Shown piece by piece: positions 1 to 8,999 of a DNA stretch of 64,000 nt. Both the position numbers and the translations under genes were made by a program. The first letter of the stretch is position 1, and every line of letters begins with the position of its first letter. Under the pieces are notes generated by a model that searched no databases, had not been told where the DNA came from, and saw only the letters and a list, made by a program, of their open reading frames with translations. Origin of the DNA: Tenacibaculum jejuense (GTDB lineage: Bacteria > Bacteroidota > Bacteroidia > Flavobacteriales > Flavobacteriaceae); NCBI RefSeq assembly GCF_900198195.1, contig NZ_LT899436.1:2633001-2697000 (forward strand), given 5' to 3'.

Positions 1-33
1 AAAAGCACGCTCAACATTTTGAGCGTGCTTTTT
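1..33 (-). terminator. Terminator of the rpsF-rpsR-rplI operon
   Basis: Seen: a perfect 14-bp inverted repeat (1-14 and 19-32) with loop CATT and T/A runs on both sides. It lies 24 bases past the rplI stop codon on the minus strand, so it most likely ends that operon. The flanking A run at the window edge would give the U tail on the minus strand. Confidence 0.85.
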
Positions 34-56
34 AATATAGATTTATTTTACTGTTT

Positions 57-506
57 TTACTTCTCAGCAACAACTTCAAATACGATGTCTACAATAACAG
101 ATCTGTGTAAACGAACAGCTGCATTATATTTACCTAATCTTTTTACGTTACCACCAGTAACTTTGATAAACTTCTTTTCGATTTCTGTTCCCTCTTTAGC
201 TAAAGCTTCAGCAACATCTGCATTATTAACCGATCCAAATAATTTATCTCCGCTTCCTACTTTAGAAGCTATTTTAATTTCGTAACCTTTAACAGTTTCT
301 GCTAACTTGTTAGCATCTTCTACTAATTTAGCTTCTTTAAAAGCACGTTGCTTTAAGTTTTCTGCTAATACTTTCTTAGCTGAAGAAGTAGCTAAAACTG
401 CATATCCTTGAGGTATTAGGTAATTACGTCCATAACCGTTCTTAACAGTTACAACATCATCTTTAAAACCTAAATTTTCTACGTCTTGTTTTAATATCAA
501 TTCCAT
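57..506 (-). CDS. rplI: 50S ribosomal protein L9
   Basis: Large-subunit protein L9, which binds 23S rRNA through its N-domain. The 149-residue product has the family signature near the start (MELILKQDVENLG, then G-Y-GRNYLIPQGYA at residues 24-37), followed by the long central helix rich in Lys and Glu and the C-domain. Length matches the family (about 148). It is the last gene of a three-gene minus-strand operon, 15 bases after rpsR, and is followed by a strong hairpin terminator. No oddities. Confidence 0.98.
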   Translation of the reverse strand: MELILKQDVENLGFKDDVVTVKNGYGRNYLIPQGYAVLATSSAKKVLAENLKQRAFKEAKLVEDANKLAETVKGYEIKIASKVGSGDKLFGSVNNADVAEALAKEGTEIEKKFIKVTGGNVKRLGKYNAAVRLHRSVIVDIVFEVVAEK

Positions 507-521
507 TGTTCTACTTCTTTT

Positions 522-818
522 TTATTTTAACATATCACCAACATATGGCATTAAAGCTAAGTGACGAGCTCTTTTGATAGCTTGTGCAACTTTACGTTGA
601 TATTTTAATGAAGTTCCTGTTAAACGTCTTGGTAAGATTTTTCCTTGTTCGTTTACTAAATACATTAAGAAATCAGCATCTTTGTAATCAATGTACTTGA
701 TACCGTTCTTTTTGAAACGACAATATTTAGCTTCCTTCTTAGTTTCAATGTCAAGTGGAGTTAAATAACGTACTTCTCCTTGCTTGTTTCCTTTTGCTTG
801 TTGTTCAATTGATGACAT
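522..818 (-). CDS. rpsR: 30S ribosomal protein S18
   Basis: Small-subunit protein S18, the partner of S6 on the platform of the 30S subunit. The 98-residue product carries the conserved core [20 protein letters not shown] and the basic C-terminal [21 protein letters not shown]. The N-terminal extension of about 25 residues is usual in Bacteroidota. It starts 6 bases after rpsF and precedes rplI; unlike Proteobacteria, no priB gene lies between rpsF and rpsR. Confidence 0.98.
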   Translation of the reverse strand: MSSIEQQAKGNKQGEVRYLTPLDIETKKEAKYCRFKKNGIKYIDYKDADFLMYLVNEQGKILPRRLTGTSLKYQRKVAQAIKRARHLALMPYVGDMLK

Positions 819-824
819 AATTGA

Positions 825-1166
825 TTACTTTTTTGCAGATTTAACTCTTTGTCTTCTCTTTTCAGCCCAAGCAGCAGCGTGCTTGTCTAACTTTACAGTT
901 AAGTAACGCATGATACTATCGTCACGTCTAAACTCTAATTCAAATGGAGAAATGATTTCACCAGATGATTTGAATTCAAACAAGTGATAGAAACCACTTT
1001 TTTTCTTTTGAATTGGGTAAGCTAATTTCTTTAAGCCCCAATCCTCTTTGTGGATCATTTCTGCACCTTTTGAAACTAAATAGTCCTCGAACTTTTTTAC
1101 TGTTTCCTTTATCTGAGTTTCAGATAAAACGGGATTCAAAATGAAAACAGTTTCGTAATGATTCAT
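825..1166 (-). CDS. rpsF: 30S ribosomal protein S6
   Basis: Small-subunit protein S6, which pairs with S18. The 113-residue product begins MNHYETVFILNPVLS and contains the typical W-G-KKLAYPI-KK-GFYHLFEF core and YLTVKLDKHA tail. It is the first gene of the rpsF-rpsR-rplI operon. A TATATTTG box sits 33 bases upstream of the start codon. Confidence 0.98.
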   Translation of the reverse strand: MNHYETVFILNPVLSETQIKETVKKFEDYLVSKGAEMIHKEDWGLKKLAYPIQKKKSGFYHLFEFKSSGEIISPFELEFRRDDSIMRYLTVKLDKHAAAWAEKRRQRVKSAKK

Positions 1167-1198
1167 AATTAAATGTTTAAATTATTTTTTAAAGCGTG

Positions 1199-1206
1199 CA
1201 AATATA
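1199..1206 (-). promoter_or_regulatory. Bacteroidota -7 box before rpsF
   Basis: Read on the minus strand the sequence is TATATTTG, an exact match to the known Bacteroidota -7 consensus TAnnTTTG. It lies 32-40 bases before the rpsF start. No clear -33 TTG was found at the usual distance. Confidence 0.6.
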
Positions 1207-1252
1207 ACATTTATATCTCTAATTAAATAGTGTATAGCAATTTATTTTGTTT

Positions 1253-2329
1253 TTAATTTAAATCTAATCGGACACCTAAAGATAAGTTTCTGGTATTTGA
1301 ATTCTTAAATAATGGATTTAAGTCGTATTTCACATATAGACCATACCACTTGTATGATAAATATCCACTTAATCCGTAGTTTAAAGTATTCATATTAAAT
1401 GGATCTTTTTGAACCTCTTCGATTTCAATTCCATTACTATTTTCATATTCTAAATACTGTCTTGTTCCCAATTTAAATCCAAAAAAACCTCCAACTCCTA
1501 AACGAATTCCTTTGTTTGTTCGATCTTTTACAAAACCATCATCATATTTTTTATTTTTCGAAAAATCGAACTCCAAATGCATTGGGAAATTCATTTGAAC
1601 ATGGCGCAATCTACTTTCTGTTAATCGCTGTGGAAATGTTACCAAATTGGTTTGATTTCCATTGACTTCATGAACTTGATTATTATCTGCTCGTAGATTA
1701 TTCCATAAAAAAGAAAGTCCGTATTTAAAATAAGTTTTAGAGGCTTTTTTTGAAAGTCTTGTTTTAAGAGAGAAACCTATTTCATAAAAATGAGATTGCC
1801 AAAATTTATATTCTGAATCGTTAATTGATCCTATATTATGATTCTCTATTACATTACTTAATCCCATCGCTAAGACTATTTGACTTGTGGTTCTTTTATT
1901 TCTCTTGCGATTTCTTTTTCTTCTTCTTTCTCCTGCTGATGGATCTAAAATACCTATTCCTCTATCTAAAATCTGAAAATTAAACATATAATCATTAAAA
2001 TAAGCTTCATCACTAGCTATTTTTCCGTTGGTTTTATCCTGAACCAATTGTTGTAGTTTCAACTCTTCTTTACCAACTCTATTCTCAATGTTTGATGCAT
2101 GCAATTCTGCTACTTCTTTCTTTAATTGTTTTGCTTTTTCTTCTGTTATTTCTCCTTTACTTAATCTTTTATTAATCGCCTTTACTTTTTTCTTTAAGCT
2201 ATCTTTTTCCTGTTTTGTAATTTTCTCTATTTCTAATGAAATCTTCTTGACTTCTTTTTCAAAAGTTTTATCTTGAGACTGGACATAGGTAGTACATAGA
2301 AGTACTAATATTAGTAGTATTCTTTTCAT
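1253..2329 (-). CDS. Secreted coiled-coil / outer-membrane beta-barrel-like protein
   Basis: Function unknown. The 358-residue product has a signal peptide (MKRILLILVLLCTTYVQSQ), then a highly charged Lys/Glu-rich coiled-coil of about 80 residues, and from about residue 140 a run of alternating hydrophobic/polar strands ending in an aromatic strand with LGVRLDLN, which looks like an outer-membrane beta-barrel domain. It is the last gene after the ECF sigma factor and anti-sigma-like genes (72-base gap), so it may be a target or part of that stress system. The barrel assignment is inference from pattern, not from a recognised family. Confidence 0.6.
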   Translation of the reverse strand: MKRILLILVLLCTTYVQSQDKTFEKEVKKISLEIEKITKQEKDSLKKKVKAINKRLSKGEITEEKAKQLKKEVAELHASNIENRVGKEELKLQQLVQDKTNGKIASDEAYFNDYMFNFQILDRGIGILDPSAGERRRKRNRKRNKRTTSQIVLAMGLSNVIENHNIGSINDSEYKFWQSHFYEIGFSLKTRLSKKASKTYFKYGLSFLWNNLRADNNQVHEVNGNQTNLVTFPQRLTESRLRHVQMNFPMHLEFDFSKNKKYDDGFVKDRTNKGIRLGVGGFFGFKLGTRQYLEYENSNGIEIEEVQKDPFNMNTLNYGLSGYLSYKWYGLYVKYDLNPLFKNSNTRNLSLGVRLDLN

Positions 2330-2401
2330 TTTTTAAATTTTAAATTAAACGTGATTTAAGGTTTGGTAAGTCTAATTATCGATAATTATTTTAATATTCT
2401 T

Positions 2402-3208
2402 CTAGTTATTTCTTTCTGCTATTGCAACTATAACTTGCGATAGTTTTGATTTAAATTTATCCATAAAATTCTCTTGATAGTATGATTCATCTATCGAGCT
2501 TTCAACTTCTGCTAAAATTACTTCAGGATCAATTTTTAGATTAGATTTTCGCAATTTATATCTAATCGTATCTATAATATCATTTCTGTTTATATTGTAT
2601 TTAGCATAATAATCTTTCACTTCTTCAGGAGTATGGGTTACAGCATACAATAAATCATCTGCATTTACATAAATTCTTTTTGTTGTGGGAGTTACAGATT
2701 CTATTTTTTGTGTTATTACCGAATCTTTAATTGACTCTTGTTTTGTTATTTGTAATTTATCATCTTTAATTTCAGCTTTTACAAAAGCTATCTTTTTATC
2801 AAATTCTTCCTGAGATAACTCAATATCTTGAGTCTTATCTACTGGTATGGTAGTTGTTTTATTTTTTTCAACCTCATCTGTTTTAGCTAAAACTACTGGC
2901 TGAATATCTTCTTTTATTGTTGTTTCTAATATTTCGTTCTCTTTAACCTTAATATCTGTTTTAGTAATAATTTCTTCTTTTGGAAATTCAACTGAGTTAC
3001 TTGTTTCTCCTTTCAAATAAAAAACTCCTATGGAAACTAACAACAAAATACTTGCTACATAACCTAAAACAACTATTTTATTCTTACGCTTAGATTGATC
3101 GACTTCATCTAACTGATTGCTCAATCTTTCCCAAGCAGAACCAGAAGGTGATAATCTTCTATTCTTTAGCTTTTCGGCTATTTGTTTGTCAAAATTATCA
3201 GTCTGCAT
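2402..3208 (-). CDS. Anti-sigma-factor-like single-span membrane protein
   Basis: The 268-residue product has a cytosolic N-terminal segment of about 42 residues (with AWERLSNQLDEVD), one membrane span at about 43-63 (IVVLGYVASILLLVSIGVFYL), and a Lys/Glu-rich periplasmic part. This layout, plus an 11-base overlap with the upstream ECF sigma gene, is typical of anti-sigma factors of flavobacterial ECF systems. No classical zinc-binding anti-sigma motif is seen, so the role is inferred from layout and position. Confidence 0.6.
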   Translation of the reverse strand: MQTDNFDKQIAEKLKNRRLSPSGSAWERLSNQLDEVDQSKRKNKIVVLGYVASILLLVSIGVFYLKGETSNSVEFPKEEIITKTDIKVKENEILETTIKEDIQPVVLAKTDEVEKNKTTTIPVDKTQDIELSQEEFDKKIAFVKAEIKDDKLQITKQESIKDSVITQKIESVTPTTKRIYVNADDLLYAVTHTPEEVKDYYAKYNINRNDIIDTIRYKLRKSNLKIDPEVILAEVESSIDESYYQENFMDKFKSKLSQVIVAIAERNN

Positions 3209-3755
3209 CTTTAATCCTATTCATTTTAATATAATTAACTTGTAACCATTTACGAGCTTTAAACAATTGTGATTTAGAAGTACTTTCTGAAATAGATAAC
3301 TTCTTAGCTATTTCGTGATGTTTGTAACCTTCTATAGCATACAAATTGAAAACCATTTTATAACCATCAGGTAAGGCATCAATTAATTTTTGAATATCTT
3401 CTACTGAAGTGTTTTCAATATTATGAGTAACCAAATCATTAAATTGATATTCTTCATCTGTAAATTCTAAGTGATTTTTCTTTCTTAAGTAACTAATACA
3501 AGTATTCACCATTATTTTTCTAATCCAACCTTCAAAACTTCCTTCGTTTTTAAATTTTTCTAAGTTTTTAAAAACTTTTAGAAAACCTTGTAACATTAAA
3601 TCTTCTGCATGATGAATATCTTTAACATACTGTCTACATACACTAAGCATAACAGGAGCGTATTCATTAAAAATTTGCTCTTGGGCTTCGCGATTTCCTT
3701 TTATCGCTTTTTTGCGTTGCTGTTGTGATTTTGTATGTAAAGAAATTATTTTCAA
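3198..3755 (-). CDS. ECF-type RNA polymerase sigma factor (TTG start)
   Basis: Sigma-70 family factor of the extracytoplasmic-function type, 185 residues. Region 2 is seen at about residues 29-93 (YAPVMLSVCRQYVKD, HAEDLMLQGFLKVFKNL, FEGWIRKIMVNTCISYLRKK) and the region 4 helix-turn-helix at about 120-175 (LPDGYKMVFNLYAIEGYKHHEIA, STSKSQLFKARKWL). The reading frame opens after a TAA at 3774-3776 with no ATG, so the start is the TTG at 3753-3755. Promoter box TATATTTG lies at 3777-3784. First gene of a three-gene operon with the overlapping anti-sigma-like gene. Confidence 0.88.
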   Translation of the reverse strand: MKIISLHTKSQQQRKKAIKGNREAQEQIFNEYAPVMLSVCRQYVKDIHHAEDLMLQGFLKVFKNLEKFKNEGSFEGWIRKIMVNTCISYLRKKNHLEFTDEEYQFNDLVTHNIENTSVEDIQKLIDALPDGYKMVFNLYAIEGYKHHEIAKKLSISESTSKSQLFKARKWLQVNYIKMNRIKDAD

Positions 3756-3776
3756 TTCACTGTTTTTATCCTCTTA

Positions 3777-3784
3777 CAAATATA
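3777..3784 (-). promoter_or_regulatory. -7 box before the ECF sigma gene
   Basis: Minus-strand TATATTTG, exact match to TAnnTTTG, 22 bases before the TTG start. It supports the choice of the TTG codon because the predicted transcript would begin only about 15 bases before it. No TTG -33 element is evident. Confidence 0.55.
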
Positions 3785-3821
3785 TAGACTACATGGTTTT
3801 GAAAAAGGTTGCCTGAATAAA

Positions 3822-3922
3822 ACATAAAACCTTCTAAATTTTGGTTTAGAAGGTTTAAAGCTACATACACAAGATGTAAATCGGGGGAAAGAAAGTATTT
3901 TGATTTTAGATTTACTTACATC
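3822..3922 (-). ncRNA. Candidate small RNA with C-rich loop and terminator hairpin
   Basis: This lies in the 410-base gene-free gap between the TPM gene and the ECF sigma gene. On the minus strand: a TATATTTA box (3924-3931), then a 5' arm at 3909-3922 that can pair with GATTTACATC (3873-3882, a 10-bp stem with a 4-base bulge) around a loop containing TTTCCCCC, then a linker, then a perfect 12-bp hairpin (3827-3838 with 3845-3856, 6-base loop) followed by a T-rich tail. Order promoter - structure - terminator fits an independent transcript of about 100 nt. No known RNA family was recognised. The rest of the gap holds nothing I can name. Confidence 0.4.
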
Positions 3923-4165
3923 ATAAATATACAGACTTCTTTAAGTTTTCTGTTAAGGAAAAACCCCTTTTTAAACTGTTAAATCCAAATAAAAAGCTAT
4001 AATTTCTTTTGACCACAAAAAACAATAAAACACTAAAAAACAATAATTTAAATTAATTCACTGAAGAAATATTTTTAATCTGTTAATAGTCCCGAAAGAA
4101 AAGATAAACAAAATTAACTTTTCATTAACACTTTTTTTACTGAAAACTCTTTTGGAATATTCATT

Positions 4166-5599
4166 CTACCAACTTACACCAGCTCCTCCTCCACCAGAAC
4201 TTCCGCCTCCCCAACTTGAAGATGAAGAACTACTACTCCAACTACTTCCTCCTGAAGAATAACTGCTAGTTGATTGAGGTTTTATCTTTTTAGGAATTGT
4301 TATTATTACCGAATCTGTATAATGACAGTTTCTACATAAATAAATTTCTTCTTTCTTTCCTGTTCTTTCATAGGTTGCACTTCTTATAATTCTTGTACTC
4401 GAACGCCCATAGGTTTTGTAACCACAAGCATGACAGTCAGAATATTTTCTACTTGAACCTTCATATTCTAAAACCATAACATCACTTTCATCTTCTGTAA
4501 CCCATACATCATACTCTGCGGCGTCTAACTTTTCTTCTAAAATCTCACCTTCTTTTAAAAACTTATTTTCTGCCCAAGCATTTAACAGTTCCATCTTTTG
4601 ACCGTTAACTCTACTAAATCTTGGAGCGTAACGATATTCTTTCAATTTCTTTCTTCTGGTAGCATACCTGAAATATGCATATATCGGGAAAAACAAGCCT
4701 AAAATCAAGGATAAACAACCAATAGCACCTTTAGTAGTCCCTTTTAATTCATTATACTTATCGTAATAATCTTCTTTACTATTGTCTATAATCTTTATTT
4801 TCTCCTTCATTCGTTGAAAAAGCACTCCATTTAAACTTGCATAAACCAATACCATTATTAATAATGGTAAAAATGTTAGAAAAGTTTTATACGGAGATGG
4901 CTCTTTAGAATCTAGATATTGATCATACACAGAACTTAAAGACGAATTTCTCTTTTCTGGGTAACTAATGTTTTGAGAATATACTTCTTCTATATTTTTA
5001 GGGTCTTCAATTATTTGTTTTACTTTATTGGAAGCCGAAATTAAACCTAATCCAAATTCACCTTTTTTAAAGTTAGGTACTATTTCATCTGTTCCAATTC
5101 TATGACAAATTAAATCCGTTAAAACTGGTTCTAAACCATAACCAACTTCAAACTCTGTTCTACGTTGATCGATAACAGTTAAGATTAATAAACCATTGTC
5201 TTTATCAGCTTGACCAATACCCCATTTTTCAAATAATTTTACTGCAAAATCTTTTGGAACTTCATTTCCGATACTTTTTAAAATTACAACTGCAACTTGA
5301 GCTGTAGAATTTTCTTCTAACCCCCAAAGAATCGAGTTAATTTTATATTCTTCAGATGGATTGATATAATTATTAGGATCTGATACAAATCCATTTGAAC
5401 TACCCTTCTTAGGATCTGGAACATTATCAACTTTATAAATACTTATGTTTTCATACTTGGGACTTATAAATGTTGATGGTGGTATTTGTTGTGCTACAAT
5501 GCTATCTTGTTCATAAAAATGAAATAAATTATTAGCATTTATTACTCCATAGAATAAAATAAAGCAAAAACACCACAATAGTTTAAAGTTAGCTTTCAT
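4166..5599 (-). CDS. TPM-domain membrane protein (YgcG family)
   Basis: The 477-residue product has a signal peptide (about 1-22), a periplasmic TPM domain (about 65-195, with NPSEEYKINSILWGLEENSTAQVAVVILKSIG split by positions and GLLILTVIDQRRTEFEVGYGLEPVL), two membrane spans near 240-260 and 290-315, a C-terminal region with two CxxC pairs (CHACG and CRNCH) that look like a zinc ribbon, and a Ser/Gly-rich tail ending GGGSSGGGGAGVSW, which is typical of this family. TPM proteins are linked to envelope or photosystem repair and phosphatase-like activity; the bacterial role is not settled. Follows mqo by 15 bases on the same strand. Confidence 0.8.
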   Translation of the reverse strand: MKANFKLLWCFCFILFYGVINANNLFHFYEQDSIVAQQIPPSTFISPKYENISIYKVDNVPDPKKGSSNGFVSDPNNYINPSEEYKINSILWGLEENSTAQVAVVILKSIGNEVPKDFAVKLFEKWGIGQADKDNGLLILTVIDQRRTEFEVGYGLEPVLTDLICHRIGTDEIVPNFKKGEFGLGLISASNKVKQIIEDPKNIEEVYSQNISYPEKRNSSLSSVYDQYLDSKEPSPYKTFLTFLPLLIMVLVYASLNGVLFQRMKEKIKIIDNSKEDYYDKYNELKGTTKGAIGCLSLILGLFFPIYAYFRYATRRKKLKEYRYAPRFSRVNGQKMELLNAWAENKFLKEGEILEEKLDAAEYDVWVTEDESDVMVLEYEGSSRKYSDCHACGYKTYGRSSTRIIRSATYERTGKKEEIYLCRNCHYTDSVIITIPKKIKPQSTSSYSSGGSSWSSSSSSSSWGGGSSGGGGAGVSW

Positions 5600-5614
5600 A
5601 ACAATTAGTTTGGT

Positions 5615-7090
5615 TTATAAATTTAAAATGGTTTTTACCCTTTTTAGCTCTTTTTTGAATAATACTTCTTCAACTTCTTTATTATAAAAAGGAACTACTT
5701 TATTTAATAGGTCTTTATTTTCTTGATTTTGTAACAATTCTGGAAAAGCTTTTTCTAATACTTCAAACATTATGGCTGTTGCTGTTGATGCTCCTGGAGA
5801 TGCTCCCAACAAACAAGTAATGCTTCCATCTTTACTACTAATTACTTCAGTTCCGAATCGTAACTGACCTCCTTCGAATTCATCTTTCTTAATAATTTGA
5901 ACGCGTTGACCTGCCTTTACAACATCCCAATCTTCACTTTTCGCATTCTTCATAAACTTACGAAGCGAATCCATTCGGTTTTCTTTATTCATTAATACTT
6001 GATGAACTAAATATTTTGTTAGTGGTAAATTGTGCCAAAAAGCGCCTAACATTGGTGAAATATTATCAAACTGAATCGATTTAAATAAATCTAAATTTGA
6101 TCCTTCTTTTAAAAACTTTGGACTAAAACCAGCAAATGGACCAAATAATAATGACTTTTTTCCGTCGATGTATCTTGTATCTAAATGTGGTGTAGACATT
6201 GGCGGATCTCCAATTCCTGCTTTACTGTATACTTTTGCATTATGCTGATTGATAATTTCTTCATTATTACAAACTAGCCATTCGCCACTAACAGGAAAAC
6301 CACCATAACCTTCTTTCTCTTCTATCTCTACTTTTTGTAGTAATAATAAACTTCCTCCGCCAGCTCCAATAAAAACATGTTTTGCTTCTATATTATGTAT
6401 CTCTTCTGTTCTTGTGTTTTTTGTTGCTACAGTCCAATCTAAATCTGTATCCGGATCAACATCTAAAACTTCTTGATTGCAATATACTGGCGTATCAAAT
6501 TTCTCTTCTAAAACTTTAAAAAGCGCTTTGGTTAATGCTCCGTAGTTCACTTCTGTTCCTCTATCCATTCGAGAAGCCGCCATAATCTCTTCCTTTCCTC
6601 TATCTTTCATAATTAATGGAAACCACTTTTCCATTTCTGAAATATCCCTAGTGAAACTAATATTATCGAACATAAAGTGTTCTTTATAAGCTTTGAATCT
6701 TTTTTCGAGATAATCACTATTCGTTTTACCTGTAACCCAGCTATGATGTTTTACTGGCATTACAAAATCATTAGGATTATCTACATATCCATTTTCGGTT
6801 AGATATGCCCAAAACTGTTTAGAAATTTCAAATTGAGTACAAATACGAATTGCTTTTTCCATAGCTATAGATCCGTCTTCTTTTTCTGGACAATAATTTA
6901 GTTCACACAAAGCTGCATGTCCAGTTCCTGCATTATTCCAAGCTGCTGAACTCTCTAAAGCTACTTGATCTAAACGTTCAAGGATTAAAATTTTTAACTT
7001 AGGATCTAACAATTTAGCTAACAAAGCTAGATTAGCACTCATTATACCACCTCCTACACAAATTAAATCGTACTCTTTTTCGAAATTCAT
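5615..7090 (-). CDS. mqo: Malate:quinone oxidoreductase
   Basis: FAD-dependent membrane-associated enzyme that oxidises malate to oxaloacetate and passes electrons to quinone, an alternative to NAD-dependent malate dehydrogenase. The 491-residue product shows the FAD-binding start YDLICVGGGIMSANLALL (9-27), the family motif SSAAWNNAGTGHAALCELNY (47-66), and the C-terminal LGASPGASTATAIMFEVLEKAF. Full length for the family. Divergent from the 7151 gene; the TPM gene follows it. Confidence 0.96.
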   Translation of the reverse strand: MNFEKEYDLICVGGGIMSANLALLAKLLDPKLKILILERLDQVALESSAAWNNAGTGHAALCELNYCPEKEDGSIAMEKAIRICTQFEISKQFWAYLTENGYVDNPNDFVMPVKHHSWVTGKTNSDYLEKRFKAYKEHFMFDNISFTRDISEMEKWFPLIMKDRGKEEIMAASRMDRGTEVNYGALTKALFKVLEEKFDTPVYCNQEVLDVDPDTDLDWTVATKNTRTEEIHNIEAKHVFIGAGGGSLLLLQKVEIEEKEGYGGFPVSGEWLVCNNEEIINQHNAKVYSKAGIGDPPMSTPHLDTRYIDGKKSLLFGPFAGFSPKFLKEGSNLDLFKSIQFDNISPMLGAFWHNLPLTKYLVHQVLMNKENRMDSLRKFMKNAKSEDWDVVKAGQRVQIIKKDEFEGGQLRFGTEVISSKDGSITCLLGASPGASTATAIMFEVLEKAFPELLQNQENKDLLNKVVPFYNKEVEEVLFKKELKRVKTILNL

Positions 7091-7150
7091 GGATTTTATT
7101 TTAGTTTTGAAGTAAATATATTTAGAATAAACTCTTTATAAAAGATTGCC

Positions 7151-7672
7151 ATGATAAAAAATACAGATCACTGTAGATTATGTAATAACCATGAACCAGA
7201 TATTAAACATGGTTTTATTTGTAAATTAAATAATAAGCCTCCTGCATTTAACAAAACTTGTAACAAAATAGAATTTGATACTGTAGCTCATCATAGAATA
7301 AAACATATAGACCTAAAAAGAAAAAAACTATATGAATCTAAATTTGATGCATATGGAGGAATTGTTTTCTGGCCTCTTATAGGAATAGCTGTTCATTTTA
7401 TTAATTACTATCTCTTCAATTACATCTATGCTAAAAATGCATATTCTGTATTAAATATCATACTTTTTGTAGTTGGCATTGTACTTATCGGAATGGGAGT
7501 TGGTCCATTTATAGAGTTTAAAAAACAGAAAGAAATTGTAGATAATGAAATAGAAAACACAAATTCAGTTTTAAACTTATATCGAAAAAAATACATCGCT
7601 GAATATTATCCTAAAAGAAATTTTTTAGACACTCGAATTATGTTAAAGAGTATAAGGATTGAAGATAAATAA
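7151..7672 (+). CDS. Cys4 motif two-span membrane protein, copy 1
   Basis: Function unknown. The 173-residue product starts with a small Cys motif (NTDHCRLCN, HGFICKL, FNKTCNKI: CxxC, then C, then C within about 40 residues) that could bind a metal, followed by a charged stretch, two membrane spans (about 74-94 and 101-122, joined by a short loop), a GVGPF motif, and a charged C-terminal helix. The next gene is a paralogue with the same layout, so this is a tandem duplication. ATG start with mqo divergent upstream. Confidence 0.7.
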   Translation: MIKNTDHCRLCNNHEPDIKHGFICKLNNKPPAFNKTCNKIEFDTVAHHRIKHIDLKRKKLYESKFDAYGGIVFWPLIGIAVHFINYYLFNYIYAKNAYSVLNIILFVVGIVLIGMGVGPFIEFKKQKEIVDNEIENTNSVLNLYRKKYIAEYYPKRNFLDTRIMLKSIRIEDK

Positions 7673-7687
7673 ATCCAGTATTTCTCC

Positions 7688-8188
7688 TTGAAAAAAGATA
7701 ACACATTAATAAAAAACACAGATCACTGTGCTATTTGTGATCTTAGTAAAACTAACTTAAAATTAGGTTTGATTTGTAGTTTAACGAGCCACACTCCTAT
7801 TTTCTATAAAAGTTGTACAAACATTAAACTAGATGAAAAGCTTGAAGAAAAAAGCGATGAACTTTATTTACAACGTGATATTTTAAATTTTAAAAATAAA
7901 AAAATGTATCTGAGGCTTTTTCTTTTTCCTTTATTAGGAATACTAGTTTTAATTCTTGACTATTTTTTCTATCTGAAATATATAAAACCTTATGACATGT
8001 TATCTGCTGAAAATGGAGCTTACTACCCTAGTTCTGTTCTTGGCGTCTTAGCTTGTATATTTATTTTAGGTTGTGCTTTATTTGGTAAAGGCATTGGGCC
8101 TTTTTTAAATTACCAAGAAGATAAAAAAATGAATAAAGAGAAGATAACGAAACTCGAAACAATTCTTAAACTTTATAAAATTTATTAA
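7688..8188 (+). CDS. Cys4 motif two-span membrane protein, copy 2 (TTG start)
   Basis: Paralogue of the preceding gene: shared IKNTDHC-x2-C, GLICSL, PIFYKSC-x2-I motif and GKGIGPFL after the second span, 166 residues. There is no ATG near the start; a TTG at 7688 is the only usual start. It is in the same reading frame as copy 1 with only the TAA (7670-7672) and five codons between them, so re-initiation or stop readthrough after copy 1 is possible. Function unknown. Confidence 0.65.
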   Translation: MKKDNTLIKNTDHCAICDLSKTNLKLGLICSLTSHTPIFYKSCTNIKLDEKLEEKSDELYLQRDILNFKNKKMYLRLFLFPLLGILVLILDYFFYLKYIKPYDMLSAENGAYYPSSVLGVLACIFILGCALFGKGIGPFLNYQEDKKMNKEKITKLETILKLYKIY

Positions 8189-8303
8189 AAACTCCACATT
8201 CAAAGACTTTTGACTTTAATTTTAAAAAATAAAGAAACAAGCTTTAAACTTATCAACTCCACAGATAACACAAACATTAAATAAAAAAGCGTAGAAATAA
8301 ACA

Positions 8304-8987
8304 CTATGTTTTTATGTTTCTTTTCTTAAAGAATTCTATAATCAATTCTTCACTTTCACCAATAACTTCATCCGTATCTAAATCTCCTGTAGAACCTAAA
8401 CCTGTCGCTTCAAATAAAGTTCCTACAATTTTAGAATTGGTTTCTTCTTTTGTTTTGCTCCAGCATTCCCTCAGTAAATTTTCAACTAAAGTATCTATAC
8501 CTAATTCACTTGTTGAAATATCTTCTTCTTCCTTAAATTCAGAATAATCTACTTCTAATGCATCTAATAACTGTAGCAATACATGTTCTAGTTCGTTTAG
8601 TTCAAATTCTAAGTCTAACTCCAATCGATCTTGCACTAAACTTTCTTTATGAAACGATCCTTCGGGTTCACAAGCAATAAAAATCTGATCCCAAATATAC
8701 ACATGATAATACATCTGAACTACTTTTACATCTTCAGGACCTGCGTTCTTTTCATAATCAAAATCAGCGAGTTGAATTCTTTTACAAAAAGAATTGATTT
8801 CTTTTCTGAATGAATCTAAAATCATTTTATCAAAAAAATAATCTCTTAAATCCCATATCAACCAATAATCCATATCCATTAGATCTGAACCTTTTACTAA
8901 ACTCTTCGTTTTATTAAAAATCTTTTCACTAATAGGTAAATCAATTACTTTTTTCTCTTTGTTAAGATTAACATAGTTAAACTTCAT
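8304..8987 (-). CDS. Hypothetical acidic protein downstream of priA
   Basis: Not recognised. The 227-residue product is acidic and soluble, with no signal peptide or membrane span. The N-terminal part has aromatic-rich helices (DYWLIWDLRDYFFDKMI, VVQMYYHVYIWDQIF) and the middle is rich in Glu/Leu. It follows priA by 12 bases on the same strand and is probably co-transcribed with it. A cytosolic role is inferred only from composition. Confidence 0.65.
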   Translation of the reverse strand: MKFNYVNLNKEKKVIDLPISEKIFNKTKSLVKGSDLMDMDYWLIWDLRDYFFDKMILDSFRKEINSFCKRIQLADFDYEKNAGPEDVKVVQMYYHVYIWDQIFIACEPEGSFHKESLVQDRLELDLEFELNELEHVLLQLLDALEVDYSEFKEEEDISTSELGIDTLVENLLRECWSKTKEETNSKIVGTLFEATGLGSTGDLDTDEVIGESEELIIEFFKKRNIKT

Positions 8988-8999
8988 CGCATTTATTGT

